Source: Sphaerolaimus hirsutus (Eukaryota > Nematoda > Chromadorea > Monhysterida > Sphaerolaimidae). From it: a stretch of DNA of 64,000 nt. Below, piece after piece: positions 1-11,024 of this stretch. Every line of letters starts with the position of its first letter. Within the stretch, counting starts at the first letter, position 1. The notes beneath the pieces are model-generated. The model was not told where the DNA came from. It ran no database searches and saw only the letters and a program-made list of their open reading frames with translations. The position numbers and the translations under genes were made by a program. The stretch is from assembly GCA_964036195.1 (NCBI GenBank), contig OZ038452.1, positions 4,644,704 to 4,708,703 of the forward strand, written 5' to 3'.

Positions 1-897
1 GATGTAAAATGCATATTTGTTAAAACGTGTTTACCTTTACTCGATAAATACGTATACTCGCTTACTGCGTAAATACGTTTACGTTTCCTCCTGGAAAAAA
101 TACCGGTACTCACATACTTTCAAAAAGTACGCGAGTACAGAAAACGTATTTTGAGAGGACAGAAAATGTCATTTTGCAAGACAGAAAGTGACAAACATAA
201 CAAATTTTCCTTAGAAATACTTATCAGGAGAGAAAAACACACCTTTGATGTATTTCAGAGTAAAAATTGAAAAAAGAAAGACCAATTTTTACGTAATTTT
301 TGTGAAAAAAATACTCACTTTTACGTTTTCTGTGCGATAAAATACCCATTTTTACGTTTTCTTGGATAAAATACTCATTTTTTGTTTCCCCAGAGAAAAG
401 TATTTTACTCACCTTTACGCAGTGTAAAAATAAAATACTTTATGTTTTCTGTACTCCGGTGCATAGTTGTTAAGACCTATTTACGTTTACTCAAAAACTA
501 CTTATACTCGAATACTGAGTAAACACGTTTACGTATACTTTGAAAAATAGACCTGTACTCAATTTTACGTATACATTTTGAAAGTACTCGAGTACAGAAT
601 ACGTAGATTTCAAGATTTTTCAAGGCATAGATGGTAAAAAATTGAGACAAAAGCGAAAAATAGGAAAAATATCTGAAAATAGACAAATAACACATGAAAT
701 AGTGAATTCGAAGGTCAAATAGGTGAAAAAGGCACGAAAGCTAGTGATTTTTAGTGAAAAGTTGGGCAAAATTCCTTAAAAAAATACTCTTTTACGTTTT
801 CTTGGCAAAAAAGTATTTTACTCATGTTTACTCACGAGTAAAAGTAAAAAACTTTTACTTTACGTTTTCTGTACTCACGGGGCGAGTAAAAAAATAA
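1..897. repeat. Two or more degenerate copies of a TACG/GTAAA-rich foldback element
   Basis: The stretch is built from repeated words such as GTAAA, TACTC, TTTACG and GAAAACGTA. The words TTGTTAAAACG near position 18 and TTGTTAAGACC near 467 match the inverted ends of the intact hAT-like element at 7342-7873, so this looks like a truncated copy at the window edge plus a second copy. Positions 600-780 also resemble the GATA-repeat family seen at 61600-61820. Small reading frames here are low-complexity artefacts. Confidence 0.6.
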
Positions 898-1697
898 TTT
901 ATCGTCACACGTGGCAGTGTCAACGCAGCTTAAAACGATATACCATCACAAACGTAACTTGGTTCCGAGACACTAACCGAAAATCGAATATTTAATTTAT
1001 TACGTAAGTAGTGCGATACAAATCAATATAAAATAGGTTGAAAATCACTCGTCAATAAAATGTGAAAATGCGCTCGAAACACGAAAGTGACTATTTTTGT
1101 GAAATGTAGAATATCACAACGTACATACCGTATATCCTCGAATAACCCCCTTTTCACTGAGTGAGGGAAAAATAACTCCCCCTCTTTAATGGGTAAGAAA
1201 CACATGTGACATGTCACATTCACAAAAATGTAAAAATGTGCATTACTGTCCGTAAAAAATAATATGCATTTCTTTGCAGCTGATGCTCACCAGTATTGAT
1301 GTTTTTGCTTGAATTACGGCATTCCAATTAGTGATTCATAAACTAAATTCACCCTAATTCTCCAGTAACTTGAACGTGCATATTATTGAAATTCTGACAG
1401 GGAAATAACTCCTCCCCTCGAAATTAAAGCCAGTCAAAAAAGTATGATGAAAAATAACTCCCCTGGGGACTTATTCGAGAAATACAGTAACTACTCTTTG
1501 GCCCGATCAATGATAAAACCTTAATGTTTAATGTCCTAAACTGTTATGTTCAATGTCACCTAACAGCATAACATTTAAATGCAACTGTTCTGCTGCCAAA
1601 AAACATGTACCCAACAAAATTATTGAGGGCCACACGCTGGAGTTTTTATTTTTTCCAATAATTTTCGGATCATTTTTTCAAGAAAACAATAAATGGG

Positions 1698-2091
1698 TAC
1701 CGTATTACCTCGAAATACCCCCAGGGGGTTTATTATTTCCCAAGCAAATTTTCAGGGGGAAGGGGTTAATTCGAAGGGGGTCTATTATTTCGCCAGAAAT
1801 TTTGGTCAATTCCACAGTTACTCAGATGTAGAAAAATCAAACAATTACATAGATGTATGTATTTATAGACATATATAACAATATATACGCATAAACCTTT
1901 CCCTAACGTCACTCAGTCATTGGTTTCAACGTGTGTTCTAAATCATACAGATCACAAACTGCGGTATTTGTCGTGTACAGTCTCTTTACACAATTTGGGT
2001 GGGGGTATTTCGAGAGGGGGTTTATTATTTCCCCGGCCAAGTTTAGGGGGGGGGGTATTTCAAGGGAGGGTTAATTCGAGGTAATACGGTA
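1698..2091. repeat. TACCGTATT-type inverted-repeat element (copy 1)
   Basis: The left end TACCGTATTACCTCGAAATA and the right end TTCGAGGTAATACGGTA are reverse complements. Runs of G and C (CCCCCAGGGGG, GGGGGGGGG) lie just inside. The TA at both outer edges would fit a TA target duplication, as in Tc1/mariner-like MITEs, but this is inference. A fragment of the same family lies at about 1125-1205, and others lie at 4235-4325, 14280-14385, 36640-36670 and 39145-39240. No protein is encoded. Confidence 0.65.
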
Positions 2092-2364
2092 CCCAGTTTT
2101 GTATCCGGTGAGAAACGACAAGTACGTATATACGTTAATACATGAATACACAGACTCATAAAGCACAGTCCTCAAACTACACTCCACACTAGTGATGGAA
2201 AAGCGCCAGAAAAAAATGGCGCCATTACAAACGGGGTCGCCGAGTGACAATGGCGCCACAGAACAAGGGCGCCAAGCGTGAAGCAACCTTTGACGCCCTC
2301 AAATGGACCATCCCACCACTAATTTACACGCAAACAACCCCAGCGGTACAAGTAACAAGTCATT

Positions 2365-2496
2365 TCAAAATCTCTTCAAATCAAATCCTTTTCTCTTGTA
2401 AACACCATCTTCACTCGGTCCACTCGTAACCCCATCGACCAAAAGCAATTGAACTTGGTCCTTTCGTAAATCCGCCAAATTCCATCGGAATGCGCC
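2365..2496 (-). CDS. ZUP1: ZUP1 last exon, with a non-AG 3' splice boundary
   Basis: The exon begins GAFRWNLADLRKDQVQLLLV and ends at a TGA (2367-2365). NLADLRKDQVQLLLVDG aligns with the C-terminal NLKHKQYQILAVEG region of human ZUP1, so these residues should be coding. In-frame joining to exon 12 requires cutting after ...GCCCCTG, where no AG is present. The nearest downstream AG (ACGAAAG, then GACCAA) is also in phase 0, but using it would delete the conserved FRWNLADLRK. Confidence 0.75.
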   Translation of the reverse strand, partial: GAFRWNLADLRKDQVQLLLVDGVTSGPSEDGVYKRKGFDLKRF

Positions 2497-5400
2497 CAGG
2501 GGCAGTCCCAGACCATGTAAAATGTCTTGTAAAATGTCAAGTAACATGCAAAGTGTTTTAAGTCGTGTAAAATGCCCTGCAAAATGGCAAACGTACATTT
2601 GCATTTTTTCCAGGGCATTTTACATAACTTTTGACACTTTGCATGACATTTGGCGTTTTACAGGGCATTTTGTAGGGTTTGGGATTGGCACCAGGGGCGG
2701 CTTTCGCTGTTTTGAATTTTGCAATTTTTGCAAACTTTGGACAATTTCTCGTCGGGTGGACGGGTCAAAAACGATCAGCCTATAAGGACAGTTCACTTCG
2801 GCTGAGTGCAACTTTTCAATGCCCACTATGGTGATTGAGTGGCCTGCATTGAGGGGTGAGTTTTTAAGGTTGATAAAGGTTGAAATTATTGTATTGGCTA
2901 CGATAAAACACATTTCGGAAACAAATAGCCTATTCGTAATGAGAAGTAAAGCGGGGGATTTTTCAAGACAGTAGGCAACATTTTAGAACATTTTAGAACT
3001 TAACTACAATAAAGTATTCAAATTTTTTTACCCATCAATGAAAGTTTAGTAGCAATCAAATATTGTAAAATATATAATAGATATGAATGTAGGCATTATA
3101 AATATTTATATTTATGGATTATAACAATTTTATCTGAATTTTTAGTTGCTTTGTTAGATTCCATGCAAGTGGGTGGAGGTTTCGACAAAATACTTTTCTG
3201 CGTGTATCAAATATACTCCAGTGACTTAACATCTTGCACACGTGGTTCCCGCTTAAAGATATTTTAAAGGCATGCAATTTTCATAAAAGACGAAAAAAAT
3301 TATTGCCGTTACAACGGTTTAGGTCACTCACAATAATACATTTTTACATCATATTTTCACAACAATCACATGCTTCGATTATCATTGGCACTGTTCCAAC
3401 GTAAGACATAAATAACTGCGCGTGCAGTGTCATGTCATTATACACTAGCGTGCAGAATAGTTAAGACTTTTTCGCTGCATGACTAATGTTGCCAAAATTT
3501 CAAAATGGCAAATGTGCCATGTAAAATTTATGTGCTTCTTTAAGGCCCCTTATCTTGGGACTGGGGGACTATTTTGAGAAAAATTTTTTTCAGGTTGTAG
3601 CCCCATCCCCAAACCCAAACATTCTGGAATAGCATCAAAATTGGGCAAGGTGCAAAAGAAGGGGAAGCACCAAAAAGTGTGGTGGACAAAAAGCCCCTGT
3701 TTCCTAGGGGTGAAAAGTCCCAACTATTCTGCACGGTAGTGTAGTACACTGAACAGGTTCAAAAATAGGATACCTTGAAACTGCAAATAAACGGGCGGGG
3801 TGCAGTGGTCGTGTCTTGGACCATGGCCTAGGCGCCAGCCATCGGTGAAGTACTGGTAAAGAAATTCGAATACAGCTGGATGAGTTTTAGATGCCCCAGA
3901 CGGCTGCCGGAAGTCGATTATCGTTACTCTGCACATTAGGGATTAGTGAAAACTTCCACTGTATTTTTTTATGTATGATTATTCCACTGTAGATATCAGG
4001 GACGTATCCAGGATTTTTCCAGGCCGATTTTTCAAAATACAGCTGTGTGACGGAGAAATGCGCGCTCGCGCGCAAAATTTTTACAGTACACCTTCAAAAG
4101 TTGTACAAAAAGTTGCATTTTCAGCAACTTTTTTAGGTCTCGCCCGGGAAGGGGGTGGGGCTGCAGCCCCCCCCGCCCCCCCTGGATACGTCCTTGGTAG
4201 ATATACCTAATATGTATAACAAATATGTGTTGAAGTACCGTATTTGCTCGAATACTTATCCCGCGGAATTATTTTGTTGCGAGACTTTATAAAAGGGGAT
4301 TATTCAAGCGGGAGGTAATTTTTTCGCCACTCGTCGTCAGAATCCATTTTTGGCCCCAAAATTTCTAATCTAAAGCCACGACACAGTGTTAACATGACAT
4401 TCATATTGCGACATTGCGATAATTTGTACACGTGTCGCTATTTCCAGTGCATTACTGCACAGTGCACACACACAGTCATTTTGTTTTGTTACGCAGTTTT
4501 CTCCACTTTCCTTTTTCGTGGTTTTACACTTTTTCAAAAGTGTAAAACCGGACCATGTGAAAAGCTTTTTTACGCTTTTAGTACTCGGGTATTTCGGCCG
4601 GGAAAACATAATAAAGCGTATGGGTATTTTATGAAAGCGTATGCGTAAGCGTAAGTATAAATACCCATTTACCCGGGTATTTCGGGTAAGCGTAAATACG
4701 CTTTTGCAACTCTGATACGTACTATGGACAGTAAAAAAATATTTTATACTAAGTGTGTCAAAAAATATTTTCACTTGTCGGGAAACGGAAAGGTAACAAA
4801 TTTGTTCTACCGGAAAACGGAAAGGTGAAAATTTTTCCTACGGAAAAGCGGAAAAGAAGACGGAAAGTCACGGAAAGACGGACGGAAAACCTTAGTCACG
4901 TGTCAATACAAGAAAATTCAAAATGGGGAAAAGTTCTGCATCGATAACCGAGAAATTTAGACGGCAAGAAAATGAAGAAAGTAAAACTTTTCACACACCG
5001 AACTCCGAAACTGTGCAAAAAGGTGGCCACTTCGGTGGCGCCGATCCACTTTCGCGTAGCGCGCAGCACGCCGCCCAGCTGCTCGGAGCCGGGCGCGTCG
5101 AAGCCCACTGCGGAGGGCCACACCATGGACATTTTGTGGGTTTCGCACCTTTGTGCCTACACACACTGGTTTTCAACTGAAACTTTGAAAACTCATAAAT
5201 CAGCTTTGAACGCATTCGAGTTGACCGGAGTGAGTTAATTTGAAAGCTTATCAACTGTGGTTGAAGATATTGCATTTAAGTAAACTTAACTTAAACACAA
5301 CTTATTTATGAGTATTCAAAGTTTTGGTTGAAAATTATCGTGTGTAGAGCCATTCGCAACAAATTAATTTCCAACCAACTTGACCAGGCCTTTTCAATCA

Positions 5401-8400
5401 GCTCTTGAATCTTTGGAATCGACGGGATCGGAGTCGATTTCAATCCTGAGCGAGTTTTATAAAAAAATGAAAAAGGACATATTTTATAATTGCCGAGTGA
5501 CAAATAAAAAACAAACATTACATTTTCACTGAAAAACGCAGATAACCCCCAGCACCTCACCAGGCCACAATCTCTCCCTATACATTGGGCAATGTGCCAA
5601 GGCGAGCAGTAGCATCTGCAGATTTCTATAGCCGCAGCCGAAACCTCTGTCGGCGGCCGTGCTGCACATGAAACCGGCGGCCGCCTAGGGGCACTCCCAA
5701 ACCCTGTAGAATGCCCTGTAAAATGTCAAATGTCAAAAGGCATGTAAAATGTCATGCAAAATGGCAAACGTACGTTTGTCATTTTGCAGGACATTTTACA
5801 GGACTTATGACATTTTGCATGACATTTGACATTTTACAGGGCATTTTACAGGGTCTGGGAGTGGCACCTGGTCGCTCGTGTGCGCCGACTGCACGTTGTC
5901 GTCCGCCGCGCACAAGCGCTGCAACAAAGGCAGCACGCCTGCAAGGGTGCAAGCGGAATTGACCTCTAAGAATTGTTTTATTGTGTTTTCGGGATCGGAA
6001 TCGGGATCGGGATCGCTGAATCCCGGAAAATATCGGGATTCGGGATCGGGATTGCGTATGAACGGGTGGAAAGATATTTGGACGGTTAGGTAGAAAAATG
6101 GGGTATCTCGTTGAGATGTGTTTGAAGTTTGGTTTTAAAACGATTTCATCGAGTTCTGCATCGCCTTGGCTTTAGCTCGGATGCGAACTCCGAGACCCCA
6201 AAAGTAGATATCCATCACAACGTGCCCACGCAGACTACTTGACAACCAAAATTTCGAAAACTGATAAGTTGGTTTAAAAATCATTCCTGTTCACCAGAAT
6301 GAATTATTTTTTATCTCCATCAATAGCAGTTGGCTACCTAATCCCTTATTCCGGTAAATTCAAATGCGTTTAACACAAATCACAAAAAAATCCACCCCCC
6401 CCCTTTCCAACCCAGTATCGGTCCGGCGGCATCCACCCCAGTATCATGTTCCATTTGCAATTTCAACTTGGCGTCGTGCAACTGGCCCAGGCTCAAATGT
6501 CCGCGCGAGTACATCTGGGGCCAGTTCCGCAAATTCAGAAGTAAAATGGCAAATGCGAAGTGAAATGGCAAAGGCGAAGGGAAATTAGCAAAAGCGAAGC
6601 GAAATTACTTTTTTTACTTCGCTTTTGCCAATTACTTGCCATTCCACAACGCTTTTGCCAATTTTCTTCTCATCTCACTTCGCATTTGCCATTTTAATTC
6701 TCACTTCTCAATTTGCGGAACTGGCACCTGGTCCAAAGCGCTGGTGCCCTGGGCTTTGTAGCTGCAGCGTTCGTCCATGCCGTACTGCTTCTGCAGTTGC
6801 TGCAGTTCGTTCTTGCCGCCCGTCAGCGGCGTGGCGCTTGAGGTTGCAGCGCCTGTAATGAAGAAATAAGTGTATTTTCGATTGGACATTAAACAGGCCA
6901 TTAAATAGGACATTCGAATGTCCACTCCCAGACCCTGTAAAATGTCAAATGTCAGTGTCTAAGGTCATGCAACATGCCCTGTACAATAAAAAATATACTT
7001 TTAGTTTTTTTACTGGTCACTTTACATGACATTTTACACGAATCCTGACAGTTTCATGGCATTTGACATTTTACATGGTCTAGGAGTGGCACTAGATTGT
7101 TTGACTGGCGGGATATATTTATTTACAGATTTTCGAGTCAACAGTGTGAAAAATTGCGTTTATAAAGAAAAAAAATAATCAGAAAAACAGGTGCTTTCAG
7201 CGTGGGGCGCAGCCCCAGCTAAACATCCAAACGACAAACAAAATCGAACCATCAACAGAATCTGCAAAATGAGCATTCACGTGGGCGTCCGCGTCGGCGC
7301 CGAGACGCACGTTGCACACCGGACAGCGGGGCGAATACCTGCAGAGTTGTTAAAAGTATGGATTTTTAAGTAAACGTAAACGTAAAGTATTTATATTTTA
7401 CTCACACATGAGTACAGAAAACTTTAAGTATTTTATTTTTACTTTTACACTGCGTTAAAGGTGAGTAAAATACTTTTTTCAGAGAAAACGTAAAAATGAG
7501 TATTTTTTCTTGGGAAAACGTGAAATGGGTATTTTTCGTGGGAAAACGTAAAATGGGTATTTTTTCACGTAAAAGTGAGTGTTTTACTCGCAAAATACCA
7601 TAAAAATTGGGTGTTTTTATTTATTTTTTACTCTGAAATACATCATAGATGTGTTTTTCTCTCCTGATAAGTATTTATTAGGAAAATGTCCTGTTTGTCA
7701 CTTTCTGTCTGGCAAAATGACATTTTCTGTCCCCTTATAATACTTTTTCTGTACTGTACTTTCAAAAAGTATGCGAGTACCGGTATTTTTTCGGGGGGAA
7801 ACGTAAACGTATTTACGTAGTACGCGAGTACTCGTATTTATCGAGTAACCGTAAATACGTTTTAACAACTAGGAATACCTGAAAAAATGGATAGAAAATC
7901 GAAATTGATAATCACAATGACAATAAAAAACAGTTAATTTAATCAGCGCAAAAAATGTGGGGAAAACACGACAAACTCGCAATCGTCATCGACGGCAGGT
8001 TCGTGTATTTCTGCAAAATGGGCTGCCACTTCATCGGGACTGTTGGCAACGAACGGACACAGTGGGCAGTCGATGCCTGGGGTGAAAAATATACGGGTCT
8101 ATAATTTCTTAAAAGCTTTTGACAAAATCTAAATACTAATGTCAAAAATATTGAAATCACAAATAGGGTTGGAAAAAAAACGTTTTTTTTAACTCGATGT
8201 TTTTTTTTTAAAGCTCCCAGATATGACCTAGTGTCAACATATATAGGTATATCAGACACTGGCAATACTCTGTGATGTTAAATATGACCATATAATGGCT
8301 GTGGAGCCATGGGATAGCATTATAAGTGGTGATTTGTGTCAAAAATATCCATTTTTCGTCGACATATCGTTCGTATATCGCCTTATAGTCGAATGTTTGT

Positions 8401-9992
8401 GACTTCAGGTAAAGTTTGGCACGGAATGGTGATCAAACAAGGTTATAAAAGGAGGTTGTTACTTTGGGAGTGAAGTTACACACTGTGGAGGTACATGGAA
8501 GCACATTACCTCAATATTATATATTACAGCAACATATGTCGGCTTATTCACCCATGGTAGCACATAGAAATGGATGTTTTGATACTAAAAATGCAACAAA
8601 ACCAATGAAAACAACCACCAATGTCAATTTGTGTGTGAAATTGCGCGCTTGCGCGCAAAAATTTTGCAAAATACCTAGTGCTTAGTACTAAAAATTTTGG
8701 CCGATGTTTTTTTTAAAAAAAAAAAATTTCGGACGTCATGTTTTTAAAAAAAAAAAACGTTTAAAAAAAACATCGGCCAACCCTAATCACAAACACCATG
8801 TTCTAAGTAACATGCTGTATTTTAAGCAACATGCTGTATGTAGAAAACAATAGTTCTATTTTTTCGTCAAGTTTTTTTTTACCTACCCTTCTATTGGATG
8901 CTGCCGTTCTGTTTTTTCATCATATTTTCGTGCACTCTTTTCATTTGAACTTCATTTCATTTGAATAAATGAGGAACTCGACGAACATGTTTATATTAAT
9001 TCAAACAAGCAAAATACGAAAACAAATAAAGCTTTCAAATCATCCATTAGAAACTGCCGTAAAATTTTTGAGTGAAAAAACCCAGAACCTTCAGTTTTGT
9101 TAAATGTGCCCTTTTATTGGAGGTATGACGTTGTATTAGAAGAAATGCGGTGAATACGTACCAGCAGAGTTTGCGGCTTGCGGCGCCAAGCCATGCTCAT
9201 CCGACATATGCCTGCAAATGGAAATTTATTTTGCGACAACTATTCAAATTAATAACTAAAAAAATATAAAAAATCAAAATAAACTTAGAGTTTGGAACCG
9301 GAAAGCCCATTTTGTGCCTTCATACACTAGTTTCAATCGAAATTTCGATCAACAGTAGTTTACAGACACCTCATTCTGGTAAAAACAAACGCGTACAAAG
9401 TTGACCTAGGAGTTTCCAAAATTTCATTAAACTGGACAGACAGATCGCCTTACAATGAATGATACCATATTTTGATGAATAAGGTTCACATGAAAAAATG
9501 CACCAAATTCAGCCAAAGAAGAAGCAATTTTAAAAATATGATGAAATAAAAAATTATATTTGTTTTACTTTTAAATAAGATGGGACATGGTAGTTTTCAT
9601 TGCAAGGTGTAATGTCGCTTTAGTTATACAAAACAGGGATTCGTGTGGGGCCACTGAGCCACACCGACACTAATTTACAACTGATACCTCGAAAACCCAT
9701 AAATCAGCTTTGCGAGCACTTCACTTTACTATAAAAACAAATGTAAAATTTACAACAACTGCAGTTGACGGAAACCCCATTCCGGTAAACTCAAAATGCG
9801 TCAAAAGCCTATTTACAAGCTTAAGAAATCCCGCCAGTAAACTAAAACCAGCCAGCCCACAACGATGGGTGCCCATTCCAACCTTTGATACAAGTGCCTG
9901 GCGCGGCCGAAGTGCAGCTGGCACACGGCGCACATGAACACGCTGGCGGCTGGGTCCCCGTCGCACAGGTCCACGTCGACGCAGCGACGCAT
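2365..9992 (-). CDS. ZUP1: ZUP1/ZUFSP homolog: zinc-finger K63-ubiquitin peptidase (13 exons)
   Basis: Exons in order: 9883-9992, 9162-9211, 7968-8076, 7250-7338, 6728-6852, 6412-6514, 5868-5938, 5561-5684, 5380-5445, 4999-5107, 3774-3928, 2692-2843 and 2365-2496. The join is 1395 nt, encoding 464 residues (human about 578). Three zinc fingers lie at residues 21-43, 57-78 and 95-113 (CAVC, CPLC, CPVC). The block LQKQYGMDE precedes the peptidase C78 domain, which contains GFGCGYRNLQMLL (catalytic C236), IPSIPKIQELIEKAW, KWIGATEV, VTIIDFRQPSG, the catalytic H372 in GHSITIVG and D397 in VFDPS. Known role of the family: cleavage of K63-linked ubiquitin chains, linked to DNA-damage responses. The start at 9992 is a choice, and the ATG at 9935 (MCAVC) also fits. 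The exon 3 donor at 7967 is weak. Intron 12 ends in TG rather than AG. Three introns are transposons. Confidence 0.9.
2497..2691 (-). mobile_element. Family A MITE forming the whole of ZUP1 intron 12 (GT-TG ends)
   Basis: On the minus strand the intron starts CTG|GTGCCAATCCCAAACC and ends TCTGGGACTGCCC|CTG. The element runs from one splice boundary to the other (195 nt). Its ends are imperfect inverted repeats followed by TGTAAAATG-type words. CTG is repeated on both sides, which fits a 3-bp target duplication; the longer GCCCCTGG match includes element sequence. Confidence 0.85.
3997..4196. mobile_element. hAT-like MITE, CAGGGACGTA family, copy 1
   Basis: The ends are CAGGGACGTATCCAGGAT and GGATACGTCCTTG, flanked by the exact 8-bp direct repeat GTAGATAT (3989-3996 and 4197-4204). 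The right arm is C-rich, preceded by GCAGCCCCCCCCGCCCCCCC. Inside is the motif GCGCGCTCGCGCGCAAAATT shared with other families. It sits in ZUP1 intron 10 and encodes nothing. Copies are at 20791-21227 and 60537-60927. Confidence 0.85.
5561..5684 (-). CDS. ZUP1: ZUP1 exon 8, the catalytic-cysteine exon
   Basis: This exon is too short to stand out as an open frame and was found by motif. It follows a CTAG acceptor and reads AAAGFMCSTAADRGFGCGYR, then NLQMLLLALAHCPMYRERLW, then PG, before the donor GTGAG. The GFGCGYRN core matches the GWGCGYRN of vertebrate ZUP1 and UFSP-type C78 peptidases, where this cysteine is the nucleophile. It joins in phase 0 to exon 7 and in phase 1 to exon 9. Intron 7, on its 5' side, is an introner. 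Confidence 0.9.
5685..5867 (-). mobile_element. Family A MITE forming the whole of ZUP1 intron 7 (introner)
   Basis: On the minus strand exon 7 ends GACCAG and the intron opens GTGCCACTCCCAGACCCTG. It closes GGTTTGGGAGTGCCCCTAG, directly before exon 8. The 183-nt element has long near-perfect inverted arms made of TGTAAAATGTC, TGCAAAATG and GGCAAACGTACG words, so the whole intron can fold into one hairpin. No other intron sequence is present. Confidence 0.9.
6515..6727 (-). mobile_element. Family B MITE forming the whole of ZUP1 intron 5 (introner)
   Basis: On the minus strand exon 5 ends GGACCAG and the intron opens GTGCCAGTTCCGCAAATTGA. It closes TTGCGGAACTGGCCCCAG, directly before exon 6 (ATGTACTCGCGC). 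The 213-nt element has inverted arms rich in AAATGGCAAATGCGAAG words. CAG flanks it on both sides, consistent with a 3-bp target duplication. Other copies are at 60123-60278 and 62595-62765. Confidence 0.9.
6919..7092 (-). repeat. Family A MITE copy inside ZUP1 intron 4
   Basis: The ends TCCACTCCCAGACCCTGTAA and GGTCTAGGAGTGGCA are inverted, with TGTCAAATGTC and TGACATTTTAC words between. It lies within the intron and does not coincide with splice sites. Confidence 0.75.
7342..7873. mobile_element. hAT-like MITE with GTAAAACG-repeat arms inserted at the ZUP1 exon 4 splice site
   Basis: The ends are CAGAGTTGTTAAAAG and TTTTAACAACTAGG. The exact 8-bp repeat AATACCTG flanks it (7334-7341 and 7874-7881). 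The arms consist of repeated GGGAAAACGTAAAA, ACTTTTTCAG and TTTACGTA words. On the gene strand the duplicated target is CAGGTATT, which contains the CAG acceptor and the first bases of exon 4. One copy of the splice site therefore sits on each side of the element. Confidence 0.9.
8164..8785. mobile_element. hAT-like MITE, TAGGGTTGG family, copy 1
   Basis: The element begins TAGGGTTGGAAAAAAAACG, ends ATCGGCCAACCCTA, and is flanked by the exact 8-bp repeat ATCACAAA. Poly-A/T arms with AAAAACG surround a roughly 500-bp core. The core contains GCGCGCTTGCGCGCAAAAAT and a 73-codon frame that recurs in the copy at 28578-29270. It lies in ZUP1 intron 2. Confidence 0.9.
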
Positions 9993-10051
9993 CGACGAGC
10001 GAAAGACGTTTTTAGGTACCTGGGAGTTTTTGTAGTGTGTTTTGTGCAGTA

Positions 10052-10222
10052 TGGGCCCACACACACCAGTTGACATCGCAAATAAATGTCAACTGAATAT
10101 TTGTTACTTCTTGATTTCAACTTAGTAGAGCATTGTCATTGTTTCTGTTAAGTGATGGTTTAATTTGTTGTGTTATTTAGTTGACATTTATTTGCGATGT
10201 CAACTAGTGTGTGGGGCTTGTG
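10052..10222. repeat. TTGACAT/ATGTCAA inverted element (family E)
   Basis: The left arm, GGGCCCACACACACCAGTTG followed by ACATCGCAAATAAATGTCAA, is mirrored on the right by TTGACATTTATTTGCGATGT followed by CAACTAGTGTGTGGGGC. The core is about 85 bp. Related copies or single ends occur at 15905-16105, 27000-27045, 33590-33725, 35810-36045, 38790-38945, 42030-42462, 45597-45805 and 61010-61212. Confidence 0.75.
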
Positions 10223-10897
10223 TGCGGTGGAATTTGAAGGCTCTATGGCGTAGAAAAAATGTTCTGTGGCGCCTAGCGCGATATTTCAGGACTATACAGT
10301 TAACGCCATTTTTCTCATGGGGATTTGCGTTACTATTTGTTTACAGTATACAAATGCCTACTTAATTAGTAAGTTCAATCAATTACTACACTAGTGTACA
10401 TAGACAAAAGCGGTTAGATAGTGCTGTACATGCTTAGAATTTAAAAAACTGATTTTTCAAACCACATTTCAAGTCTAAAATAATAAATCATTTTTGATCT
10501 CCGTCAACAGCAGTTGACGAGATTTTCATTGCGGTAAACTCAAATGTGTTTGGTTCTTGGTTTTGCGTGAAGCGGTTTGCAGATCAACAAAGCGCGCATG
10601 CTTTACATGTTTCAAAATAATACTCTAAAAAATGAAAGCTGGTAGTTAGCCAAACAAAATGTTCAACTGTTTGATCACAACAGGAGCTGATTTCATTGCA
10701 GACATGGCAATGGACCAAGTTGCCCCTTTCACCAGGCGACAAGCCCGCACCGTGTAAATTGTCAAACGTCATAAATATAACATTGTCAAATGCCAATGTC
10801 ACATAACTTTGACAAATGTCATGTAAAATGTCAAAAATTCGGTGAACTTTTCCTTTTCATCTTGATTGACACTTTGCATGGACAGGACTTCCACCTG

Positions 10898-11024
10898 GGG
10901 GCAGTCCCAGACACTGTAAAATGTCATGCAAAGTGTCAAAAATAATGTCAAGTGCCCTGCAGAACGGCAACCTAGTTAGCTGACTTTTGACACTTTGACA
11001 TTTTACAGGGTCCGGGATTGGCAC
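10898..11024 (-). repeat. Family A MITE, intergenic, with CAG on both sides
   Basis: On the minus strand it reads CCAG|GTGCCAATCCCGGACCC ... GTCTGGGACTGCCCC|CAG. This is the same end structure and the same CAG flank as the intronic copies, but in non-coding DNA. It shows what an unselected insertion looks like. Confidence 0.8.

Noticed and set aside
8464-8685. 73-codon frame that recurs at 28933-29154 with few changes
   Set aside because: It lies inside the core of two copies of one MITE. Similarity reflects element copying; it has no recognisable domain, and related elements elsewhere do not keep the frame.
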